In this document: piece after piece, positions 45,309 to 52,089 of the stretch | Numbering within the stretch: the first letter of the stretch is position 1 | Layout: each line of letters begins with the position of its first letter | Assembly (NCBI RefSeq): GCF_041675725.1 | Contig: NZ_JBAYTI010000017.1 | Coordinates: 1 to 52,089, forward strand | Direction: 5' to 3' | Source: Castellaniella sp041675725 | GTDB lineage: Bacteria; Pseudomonadota; Gammaproteobacteria; Burkholderiales; Burkholderiaceae_B | Length of the DNA stretch: 52,089 bases | Notes under the pieces: generated by a model | The model's database searches: none | Seen by the model: only the letters and a program-made list of their open reading frames with translations | What the model was told of the DNA's origin: nothing | Position numbers and translations under genes: made by a program

Positions 45309-46058
45309 ATGGACAGGATCCTGTATGTTGCATCCAATGGCGCGGCCCGCATTCTCGAGCAGCAGTCGGCGCTGGCCAACAACCTGGCAAACACGACCAC
45401 AACCGGGTTCCGTGCCGTGCTGGACGTCTACCGCGCAGTGCCCGTCCAGCCGGCCGCCGGCGAAATGCCTACCCGGGTCACCACGGTGCTGGCCAGTCAT
45501 CAGGCCCACCTGGGCCAGGGCGCCGTCGTCGAGACCGGCAATGCGTTGGATGCGGCCATGGCGGGCGACGGCTGGTTTACGGTTCGCACGCCCGAGGGCG
45601 AGGCCTATACGCGGGCGGGTCGATTTACCGTCAATGACAACGGCGAACTGGTCACGGCCACCGGTGCGGTCGTGCTGTCCGTCGATGGGCAGCCCATCGA
45701 GCTGCCCGAGCGCGGCACGCCGACCATCGCTGAAGACGGGCAGATCAGTGCCTTGGGCGCGGGCGATCACCCGGCCGACTTGCAACTGGTCGGCCAGCTC
45801 AAGCTGGTCAACCCGCCTGCGGAACAGCTGCGGCGTCGGGCCGATGGGCTGTTTTCTTTGCCGGGATCCGAAGTAGCCCCTGCCGACGAACGCTTGCGCA
45901 TTCTGCCGGGTTTCGTCGAGAACAGCAATGTAGAGCCGGCCGCAGCGATGGTGGCTCTGATCGCCAACGCTCGGGCGTTTGAACAACACATGAAATTCAT
46001 CCAGACCGCTGACGAAAATGATCAGCGCAGCAACGCCATCCTGTCGGCCGCCGGCTGA
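45309..46058 (+). CDS. flgF: Flagellar rod protein FlgF
   Basis: 249 aa. LANNLANTTTTGFRAVLD at the start, VIETGNALDAAMAGDGWF-type core, RILPGFVENSNVEPAAAMVALIANARAFE at the C-terminus. A proximal rod subunit. Confidence 0.95.
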   Translation: MDRILYVASNGAARILEQQSALANNLANTTTTGFRAVLDVYRAVPVQPAAGEMPTRVTTVLASHQAHLGQGAVVETGNALDAAMAGDGWFTVRTPEGEAYTRAGRFTVNDNGELVTATGAVVLSVDGQPIELPERGTPTIAEDGQISALGAGDHPADLQLVGQLKLVNPPAEQLRRRADGLFSLPGSEVAPADERLRILPGFVENSNVEPAAAMVALIANARAFEQHMKFIQTADENDQRSNAILSAAG

Positions 46059-46142
46059 TGCCAGGCCGGGTCCTTCGATGGGCCGGCCGTTCGGGCCGCA
46101 GGATGGGACGCCCATGGGGGCAAGAACCAAAGAGGAATCGAG

Positions 46143-46928
46143 ATGCTGCCTTCGCTGTGGATCGCCAAGACCGGCTTGCAGGCCCAGGACACCAACATGG
46201 GGGTTATTTCCAATAATCTGGCCAACGTCAACACGAACGGGTTCAAGCGGGGCCGGGCCGTCTTCCAGGACCTCATGTATCAAACCGTGCGCCAGCCCGG
46301 CGCGACCCAGGGGCCGGCCAACCAGCTGCCTTCGGGGCTGCAGGTGGGTACCGGGGTGCGGACTGCCGCCACCGAACGCGTGCATACCCAGGGAAATCTC
46401 AAGGAAACCGGCAACACGATGGATGTGGCCATCCAGGGCAATGGTTTTCTGCAAATCGAACTGCCGGACGGTACGCTCGCCTATGCGCGGGACGGCAGCC
46501 TGCAGCGTGACCAGAATGGCCGCCTGGTCACGGCGGGCGGGTATCCCTTGCAGCCCGAGATCAACATTCCGGACAACGCAATGAGCATCACCATCGGCCC
46601 CGACGGCACGGTGTCGGTCACGCAGCCCGGCGCCCCCGGCACGAATGTGGAAGTCGGCCAGCTGCAGCTGGCCGCGTTCATCAATCCGGCGGGCCTGCAA
46701 AGCCTGGGCGAGAACCTGTACGTGGAAACCGATGCGTCCGGTCCTGCCAATGTATTGCAACCAGGTACCGAGGGGGCCGGTCTGCTGCTGCAGAAATTTG
46801 TCGAAACCTCCAATGTGAACGTTGCCGAGGAACTCGTGAACATGATCACGACGCAGCGGGCCTATGAAATGAACAGTAAGGCGGTCCAGACCACGGATCA
46901 GATGCTGGCGCGTCTGACGCAGCTCTGA
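46143..46928 (+). CDS. flgG: Flagellar distal rod protein FlgG
   Basis: 261 aa. MLPSLWIAKTGLQAQDTNM, NNLANVNTNGFKRGRAVFQDL, and the end MITTQRAYEMNSKAVQTTDQML are the FlgG pattern. It forms the distal rod through the periplasm. GAGGAA lies about 7 bases before the ATG. Confidence 0.97.
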   Translation: MLPSLWIAKTGLQAQDTNMGVISNNLANVNTNGFKRGRAVFQDLMYQTVRQPGATQGPANQLPSGLQVGTGVRTAATERVHTQGNLKETGNTMDVAIQGNGFLQIELPDGTLAYARDGSLQRDQNGRLVTAGGYPLQPEINIPDNAMSITIGPDGTVSVTQPGAPGTNVEVGQLQLAAFINPAGLQSLGENLYVETDASGPANVLQPGTEGAGLLLQKFVETSNVNVAEELVNMITTQRAYEMNSKAVQTTDQMLARLTQL

Positions 46929-46948
46929 GCGCTGTCCATGGGGGGGGC

Positions 46949-47671
46949 ATGACGACCATCGCCATTGGCCGCGCGGTCTGGGCCGGCTTCCAGTGTGGCG
47001 GGCGCTGGCTCGCTCTTGGGGCGTTGGCGGGCTTGGCAGGCTGCGCCCTGGTGCCGCCCGAGCCGATCGTGACGGGGCCGCTCACCGCGATGCCGCCACC
47101 GGCACCGGCGCCCGAAGCCGTGGCCAACGGTTCGATCTACCAGCCGTCAACCTATGGCCATTATCCTCTCTTCGAGGATCACCGGCCGCGCCACGTCGGC
47201 GACATCGTGACCGTGATCATCCAGGAGAAGACCCATGCCACCAAAAGCGTCGACACCAGCACCAACCGTGCTGGCAGCGCAGGGCTGGGGATCACGCTGG
47301 CGCCCGACTTTCTGCCGCCGGCCCTGGGGCCGCGCCAGAATTTCGATGCCTCCGGCGGCAATGAATCGAAGGGCAAGGGCTCGAGCAGCGCCAATAATCT
47401 GTTCAATGGCAGCCTGACCACGACGGTAGTTGGCGTGCTGGCGAACGGGAATCTGCAAATTGCCGGTGAAAAGCAGATCGCGATCAACCGGGGGAGCGAA
47501 TACATCCGCTTCTCGGGTGTGGTCGACCCCCGTTCGATCACCGGAGCGGGCAGTATTTCGTCCACGTTGGTGGCGGATGCCCGGATCGAATACCGCAGCA
47601 GGGGGGTGATGGACGAAGTTCAGCAAATGGGCTGGCTGCAGCGGTTTTTCCTGAATGTTGCGCCTTTTTAG
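46949..47671 (+). CDS. flgH: Flagellar L-ring lipoprotein FlgH
   Basis: 240 aa. A signal peptide ends in the lipobox LAGC (Cys32), so the mature protein is a lipoprotein of the outer membrane. GDIVTVIIQEKTHATKSVDTST and FSGVVDPRSITGAGSISSTLVADARIEY follow FlgH. It makes the L ring around the rod. Confidence 0.96.
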   Translation: MTTIAIGRAVWAGFQCGGRWLALGALAGLAGCALVPPEPIVTGPLTAMPPPAPAPEAVANGSIYQPSTYGHYPLFEDHRPRHVGDIVTVIIQEKTHATKSVDTSTNRAGSAGLGITLAPDFLPPALGPRQNFDASGGNESKGKGSSSANNLFNGSLTTTVVGVLANGNLQIAGEKQIAINRGSEYIRFSGVVDPRSITGAGSISSTLVADARIEYRSRGVMDEVQQMGWLQRFFLNVAPF

Positions 47672-47710
47672 GCCGTAACGGCCCAGGCCCACGAAACCAG
47701 GGCGGTCTAC

Positions 47711-48880
47711 ATGATGAGGATTTCCACCGAGATGAGCAGGATGAAAACACAGGGGCGAGGGCGCTGGGTCGGCCCACGGGGCCTGCGCTGGGCCGGCTTG
47801 ATCCTGTCGTGCCTGTGTGCGCTGTCGGTCGCCCAGGCCGAGCGCATCAAGGATCTGGGGACCTTTCAAGGGGTACGGGAGAATCCGTTGCTCGGGTATG
47901 GGCTGGTGGTCGGGCTCGACGGCACGGGCGATCAGGTGCGTCAAAGCCCCTTCACCCAGCAAAGCCTCACCAACATGCTGTCGCAGTTGGGGATTACGGT
48001 GCCCCAGGGGACGAACATGCAGGTGAAGAACGTCGCCGCTGTAATGGTGACGGCACGGCTGCCCGCCTTTACACAGCCCGGGCAGATGGTCGACGTGGTG
48101 GTGTCCTCGCTGGGCAATGCCAAGAGCCTGCGCGGGGGGACGCTGTTGATGACGCCGCTCAAGGGGGTGAATGGCCAGGTCTATGCGCTTGCACAAGGAA
48201 ACCTGCTGGTCGGGGGGGCGGGGGCGTCGCAAGGGGGCTCCAGTGTCCAGGTCAACCAGCTCAACGCGGGTGTCATCCCCGGCGGCGCGATCGTCGAACG
48301 GGACGTGCCCACCACCTACGTGCGTGACGGCATTGTGCGTCTCGATCTGAACAGCAGCGATTTCGGAACCGCGCAAAACCTGACCCAGGCCTTGAACCGA
48401 ACATTCGGCTCGCGTACGGCGCGGGCGCTGGATGGACGCACCATCGAACTGCGCGCTCCGCTGCAGACGGACGATCAGCTCGCCTTCCTGTCGCAGGTCG
48501 AGAATCTGCAGGTGAACCTGCCGCCCGCCCGGGCCCGGGTGGTCGTCAATGCGCGCACCGGATCCGTGGTGATGAACCGCACGGTCACGATCGACGAAGC
48601 CGCGGTCTCGCACGGCAACCTCTCGGTCGTCATCAGCCAGCACGATGACGTCGATCAGCCGGACACGCCGTTCGGCGGCGGTGAAACCGTGGTGACCCGA
48701 CAGACCGATATCCAGGTGCAGGCGGCCGACGGCGCGATTCGGCGCGTGGCAACCAGCACCAATCTGGCCGAGGTCGTGCGTGCGCTGAATTTATTGGGTG
48801 CGACGCCCCAGGATCTGCTCTCGATTCTGCAGAACCTCAAGAGTGCCGGGGCCCTGCGCGCCGATCTGGAGATCATCTGA
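47711..48880 (+). CDS. flgI: Flagellar P-ring protein FlgI
   Basis: 389 aa with a cleavable signal peptide (cut after VAQA, before ERIKDLGTFQGVRENPL). GYGLVVGLDGTGDQVRQSPFT, NVAAVMVTARLP and the end DLLSILQNLKSAGALRADLEII are conserved. It forms the P ring in peptidoglycan. Its TGA overlaps an ATG of a tiny ORF that bridges to flgJ. Confidence 0.96.
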   Translation: MMRISTEMSRMKTQGRGRWVGPRGLRWAGLILSCLCALSVAQAERIKDLGTFQGVRENPLLGYGLVVGLDGTGDQVRQSPFTQQSLTNMLSQLGITVPQGTNMQVKNVAAVMVTARLPAFTQPGQMVDVVVSSLGNAKSLRGGTLLMTPLKGVNGQVYALAQGNLLVGGAGASQGGSSVQVNQLNAGVIPGGAIVERDVPTTYVRDGIVRLDLNSSDFGTAQNLTQALNRTFGSRTARALDGRTIELRAPLQTDDQLAFLSQVENLQVNLPPARARVVVNARTGSVVMNRTVTIDEAAVSHGNLSVVISQHDDVDQPDTPFGGGETVVTRQTDIQVQAADGAIRRVATSTNLAEVVRALNLLGATPQDLLSILQNLKSAGALRADLEII

Positions 48881-48954
48881 TGACCGACACCACCCTCATG
48901 TCCGATACCTCCTGGCGCCGCCGCCGGGCAGGGGTTTCAGGGCGCATGACATGA
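48880..48954 (+). CDS. Small 24-codon ORF between flgI and flgJ (uncertain)
   Basis: ATG at 48880 shares one base with the flgI stop (TGATG) and the TGA at 48952-48954 overlaps the flgJ ATG (ATGA). The predicted 24-residue peptide starts MTDTTLMSD and contains SWRRRRAG. It could be a coupling leader that carries ribosomes from flgI to flgJ, or chance. I know no family for it. Confidence 0.4.
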   Translation: MTDTTLMSDTSWRRRRAGVSGRMT

Positions 48955-49919
48955 CCCTGGTCACCCACACCCCTTTGCCGCGCTTCGGGATGGCCCCTTC
49001 GGCGCTCGATTTTTCCGGCCTGGATGCGCTGCGCCTTCAAGTGCAGCCGGGCCGCGAGCCCGATGCCGCGGACTTCAAGGCCGTGGCCCGTCAGTTCGAG
49101 TCCCTGCTGATCCAGACCTTGCTGCGTCAGGCGCGGCAGACGGCACAGGGTATGGCCGGCCTGCCGCACTCTTCTGCACGGCAGATGGCGCAAAGCCTGG
49201 CGGATGATCAGCTGGCGCTTGCCATGACGGAGACGGGCTTCGGATTGGCCGAGGCCCTGGTCGCACAGATGAATCTGGGGCGTGGCCTGCCGAGCGATGA
49301 CGTCTCCCCCCTGGATTTGTCCGCAGGGGCCGGGATGGGCCATCCAGGGCGCGACTGGGTGGCGGATTCGATTGATGAACTGCTGCAAAAGATGGCCCTG
49401 GGAGGCGGGGATGCCACGCCGCGTGCCGACACTGAAAACCAGCCGCCGGCCGGGCCTGTCCAGGCGTTCATCAGCCAAATGTGGGATGCGGCGCAACGCG
49501 CGGCGCAAGGCAGTGGCTTGCCAGCCGAGCTGATTCTTGCGCAGGCGGCGCTCGAGTCCGGGTGGGGGCAGCGGGAAATCCGGCATGCCGATGGGCGTTC
49601 CAGCCATAACCTGTTTGGCATCAAGGCCGGTGCGGGCTGGACAGGGCCGACGGCCGAGGTCATGACGACCGAATTCATCGAGGGCATGCCCCGCAAGATG
49701 GTGCAGACGTTCCGCGCTTACGATTCCTACCAAGAGGCTTTTGCGGATTATGCGCGCCTGATCAGCCGCAGCCCGCGTTATCGGTCCGTGCTCGAAGCGC
49801 GTGACCCCGCGGACGCCGCGCGCCGGATTCAGGCGGCCGGGTATGCCACTGATCCCGCTTATGCCGACAAACTGGTGGCGGTCATGGATAATTTTCGCGG
49901 ATTGTCGGATTTTGGCTAA
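48951..49919 (+). CDS. flgJ: Flagellar rod-capping protein and peptidoglycan hydrolase FlgJ
   Basis: 322 aa from the ATG at 48951. N-terminal rod-cap domain (AVARQFESLLIQTLLRQARQ), then a C-terminal glucosaminidase domain (ELILAQAALESGWGQREI, where the Glu in ALESGWG is the catalytic acid, and HNLFGIKAGAGWTG). It opens the wall for the rod. The stop codon overlaps the -35 of the flgK promoter. Confidence 0.94.
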   Translation: MTLVTHTPLPRFGMAPSALDFSGLDALRLQVQPGREPDAADFKAVARQFESLLIQTLLRQARQTAQGMAGLPHSSARQMAQSLADDQLALAMTETGFGLAEALVAQMNLGRGLPSDDVSPLDLSAGAGMGHPGRDWVADSIDELLQKMALGGGDATPRADTENQPPAGPVQAFISQMWDAAQRAAQGSGLPAELILAQAALESGWGQREIRHADGRSSHNLFGIKAGAGWTGPTAEVMTTEFIEGMPRKMVQTFRAYDSYQEAFADYARLISRSPRYRSVLEARDPADAARRIQAAGYATDPAYADKLVAVMDNFRGLSDFG

Positions 49920-49943
49920 AGTTTTTCGGAATCGTGCCGTTTA
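49917..49943 (+). promoter_or_regulatory. Sigma-28 promoter of flgK-flgL
   Basis: TAAAGTTT (a perfect -35), 11-base spacer, GCCGTTTA. The -35 contains the flgJ stop codon TAA. The predicted start is near 49950, about 50 bases before the flgK ATG. It lets the junction proteins be made late, with FliA. Confidence 0.8.
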
Positions 49944-50000
49944 TATAAGTATGGGGGTGTGAAAAATCATCCCGGTCGAATTTCTCAGGCGGAGCGCATC

Positions 50001-51689
50001 ATGAATCTGGCAACTGTGGGTCAATCGGGGCTGCTGGCGGCTCAGAACCGTTTGCAGACCACCGGTCACAACATCACCAATGCGGCCACGCCAGGCTATA
50101 GCCGGCAACAGGTGCTGGTCGAGACAGCCGGGGCCACGGCCACCTCGGCAGGCTGGGTGGGCCGTGGCGTACGTGCCGTGACCGTGCAGCGCGCCTACGA
50201 TGCCTTCCTGTCGGCGCAGCTCATGCAGGCGCGCACGCGCGGGGCGGCATTGGATGCCTATGGTGGGCAAATCGCGCAAATCAATAATCTGATGGCTGAT
50301 CGATCCACTGGGGTGTCTCCGGCATTGCAGCGGTTTTTTGACGGTCTGCAGGCCGTGGCGTCGGCGCCCGCCGACGTCGCGGCACGCCAGGAGCTCCTTG
50401 GGCGGGCAGACAGCCTGGTGAGTCAGCTGCATCAGGTCAATGATTTTCTGAATGATCAGCGGGTCAACCTGAACGAGCAAATCAGCACGGCGGTGCAGCA
50501 GGCCAACAGTCTGCTCGACCGGATTCAGAGCCTGAATCAGAAAGTGGCTGCGGCAGGGGCGGGTGTCACAGGGCAGCCGCCCAATGACCTCCTGGACCAG
50601 CGAGACGAGCTCCTGGCCCAGTTGGGCGAACTCATCAACGTCAGAATGGTCGAACAAAATGGGCAAGTGAGCCTGAATGCAGGCAATGGGCAGCTATTGC
50701 TGGCGGGCGACACCGTGTTCCATCTGCGGGCCACGCCCGCGCCGGCTGACGCCGGCCGCCTGACCGTCAGCGTCGAGATTCCCGATGGCCACGGCGGCCT
50801 CGTCGCCCTGGCCCTGGCCGAAACCTCCGTGACCGGAGGCCAGTTGGGGGGCTTGCTCGAATTTCGGCGCGATGTGCTGGATACCGCGCAAAACGATCTG
50901 GGCCGGCTGGCCGTGGGCCTGGCTTTATCCATCAACGCGCAGCATGCCCAGGGTTATGGCTTGTCCGGGCAGCCAGGCGGCGAAGTGTTCTCGGTGGGGG
51001 ATCCCCAGGTCCGGGCCTTTGGCGGCAATTCGACCGGTCTGGTGCCAGGGCTGCATTACGAAGATGCCTCCAAACTGACCGGCAGCGACTACGAAGCCCG
51101 TTTTGACGGCGTCCAATATACGATCGTGCGCCTGTCCGACGGCATCCAGGTCGCAGCAGGGTCGGCCGGCGAACCCTTGTCGTTCGATGGCCTGGCGCTG
51201 GATACCAGCGCCCTGCAACCGCAGCCAGGCGACAGCTGGCGCCTCGAGCCTGTGCGCGATGCCATCAAGGGGCTGCGCCTGGTGCTTCAGGATCCGTCCG
51301 AATTCGCCGCAGCGGGCCTGGGCGCCGATGGCCTGCCGGGTGGTACCGCCCATGGCGACAATGCCTTGCAAATGGCCCAGCTGCAGCTGGGCAAGTTGCT
51401 GGGCGGCAGCGTCCATTCGGGCCCTGGGCAGGGTGCCATGAGCCTGAACGAAGCCTATTCCCGCCTGGTCAATACCGTGGCAGTCAAGGCACAGGCCAAC
51501 CAGACGGCCATACAGGCGCAAAATGCGCTGTACCAGCAAAGTCATGCGGCTCAGCAGGCCGTTTCGGGCGTCAACCTGGACGAAGAATTCATTCTCCTGC
51601 AACGCTACCAGGAACAATATCGCGCCGCGGCCCGCCTGATTGACACGGCGTCATCCATGTTCGATACCTTGCTGGGCCTGCGGGCCTGA
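50001..51689 (+). CDS. flgK: Hook-filament junction protein FlgK
   Basis: 562 aa from the ATG at 50001, with GGAG in front; the frame extends 14 residues upstream without support. NRLQTTGHNITNAATPGYSRQQV and, at the C-terminus, VNLDEEFILLQRYQEQYRAAARLIDTASSMFDTLLGL are typical. It is HAP1, chaperoned by FlgN. Its own sigma-28 promoter lies just upstream. Confidence 0.96.
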   Translation: MNLATVGQSGLLAAQNRLQTTGHNITNAATPGYSRQQVLVETAGATATSAGWVGRGVRAVTVQRAYDAFLSAQLMQARTRGAALDAYGGQIAQINNLMADRSTGVSPALQRFFDGLQAVASAPADVAARQELLGRADSLVSQLHQVNDFLNDQRVNLNEQISTAVQQANSLLDRIQSLNQKVAAAGAGVTGQPPNDLLDQRDELLAQLGELINVRMVEQNGQVSLNAGNGQLLLAGDTVFHLRATPAPADAGRLTVSVEIPDGHGGLVALALAETSVTGGQLGGLLEFRRDVLDTAQNDLGRLAVGLALSINAQHAQGYGLSGQPGGEVFSVGDPQVRAFGGNSTGLVPGLHYEDASKLTGSDYEARFDGVQYTIVRLSDGIQVAAGSAGEPLSFDGLALDTSALQPQPGDSWRLEPVRDAIKGLRLVLQDPSEFAAAGLGADGLPGGTAHGDNALQMAQLQLGKLLGGSVHSGPGQGAMSLNEAYSRLVNTVAVKAQANQTAIQAQNALYQQSHAAQQAVSGVNLDEEFILLQRYQEQYRAAARLIDTASSMFDTLLGLRA

Positions 51690-51711
51690 GCCCCTTTCAG
51701 GGAGACCCATC

Positions 51712-52089
51712 ATGCGCATCAGTTCCGAGCTGGTTTTCCGTACCGGCCTGCAGACCATCCAGAGCCAGCAGGCCGACTTCCTGCATTTGTACCAAATGAT
51801 CGGCCGTGGCCAGAAGCTGGTGACCCCCGCCGACGATCCGCTGGCCGCTTCGCAGGCCATCAATCTGTCCCAGTCGCTGTCCCTCAACCAGCGCTACGCC
51901 GCGAATCGGTCGGTGGCCCGTCAGGGGCTGGAACTCGAAGAAAATGCCCTGGGCGCGCTGACGCTGTCGATGCAGGATCTTCAGGCGCGTCTGGTCGAAG
52001 TCAGCAATGGCACTTTGTCCGATGCCGATCGGCGCAGCCTGGCCGCCACGCTCGCGGATTTGCGCGAGACCCTGCTGGGGATCGCCAAC
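51712..52089 (+). CDS. flgL: Hook-filament junction protein FlgL (partial, 3' end outside)
   Basis: The first 126 codons are present: MRISSELVFRTGLQTIQSQQ and GQKLVTPADDPLAASQAINLSQSL are the flagellin-like N-terminus of HAP3. GGAGA lies seven bases before the ATG. It follows flgK by 22 bases, in the same late operon. The reading frame is open to the window end. Confidence 0.93.
   Translation, partial: MRISSELVFRTGLQTIQSQQADFLHLYQMIGRGQKLVTPADDPLAASQAINLSQSLSLNQRYAANRSVARQGLELEENALGALTLSMQDLQARLVEVSNGTLSDADRRSLAATLADLRETLLGIAN

Noticed and set aside
1..52089. Mobile elements, CRISPR arrays, phage or toxin-antitoxin genes
   Set aside because: None of the reading frames shows transposase, integrase, Cas or toxin motifs, and no regularly spaced direct repeats were seen.

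Overview
The window reads as chromosomal DNA of a high-GC, flagellated betaproteobacterium (Burkholderiales, most probably Alcaligenaceae, in the Bordetella/Achromobacter/Castellaniella neighbourhood). The grounds are the short H-NS/BpH3-type protein with its C-terminal TWTGRG motif, the yebC-purD-hemF-nadD-rsfS-rlmH string, a class I fructose-bisphosphatase that resembles the Bordetella protein, and a flagellar locus under FlhDC that combines flhDC-motAB-cheAWRBYZ-flhBA with flgNMA/flgB-L. I see no insertion sequence, integrase, CRISPR array or phage gene. Gene density is high and no gap exceeds 300 bases.

Left part (1-5813): the window opens in the 3' end of a 5S rRNA, so an rRNA operon lies just outside. 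Its terminator also faces the end of a two-gene minus-strand operon: a long acyl-CoA dehydrogenase resembling (2S)-methylsuccinyl-CoA dehydrogenase, and a family III CoA-transferase resembling mesaconyl-CoA C1-C4 transferase. A stand-alone 2-oxoglutarate-dehydrogenase-type E1 gene is divergent from them. Together they could form an undescribed route for a C5 branched dicarboxylate, the main metabolic hypothesis here.

Housekeeping block (5823-22428): on the minus strand are maf, pyk, rlmH, rsfS, nadD, hemF, purD, yebC and an EamA transporter; five junctions (rlmH/rsfS, rsfS/nadD, nadD/hemF, hemF/purD, purD/yebC) overlap, so the core is translationally coupled. Then come qor (plus), fbp-pepN (minus), an H-NS-like gene (minus), and nit-tldD-perM (plus), followed by tRNA-Thr(CGT).

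Motility block (23276-52089): bdhA and fliC converge on a perfect-stem terminator. A GST gene and a PobR-like AraC regulator separate fliC from a chemoreceptor gene. After this, flhD-flhC, motA-motB, cheA-cheW-cheR-cheB-cheY-cheZ and flhB-flhA run on the plus strand, flgN-flgM-flgA on the minus, and flgB-C-D-E-F-G-H-I-J-K-L on the plus, with flgL cut by the window end. This gives master regulator, stator, chemosensory core, export gate, anti-sigma/chaperone pair and the whole rod-hook-ring-junction set. Three well-spaced sigma-28 promoters (fliC, flgM, flgKL) share a slightly unusual -10 beginning CCGT, pointing to FlhDC first and FliA second. Oddities worth a look are NPVR instead of NPTH at the FlhB cleavage site, a 24-codon ORF bridging flgI and flgJ, and a CheR-type xWxxF tail on the chemoreceptor.
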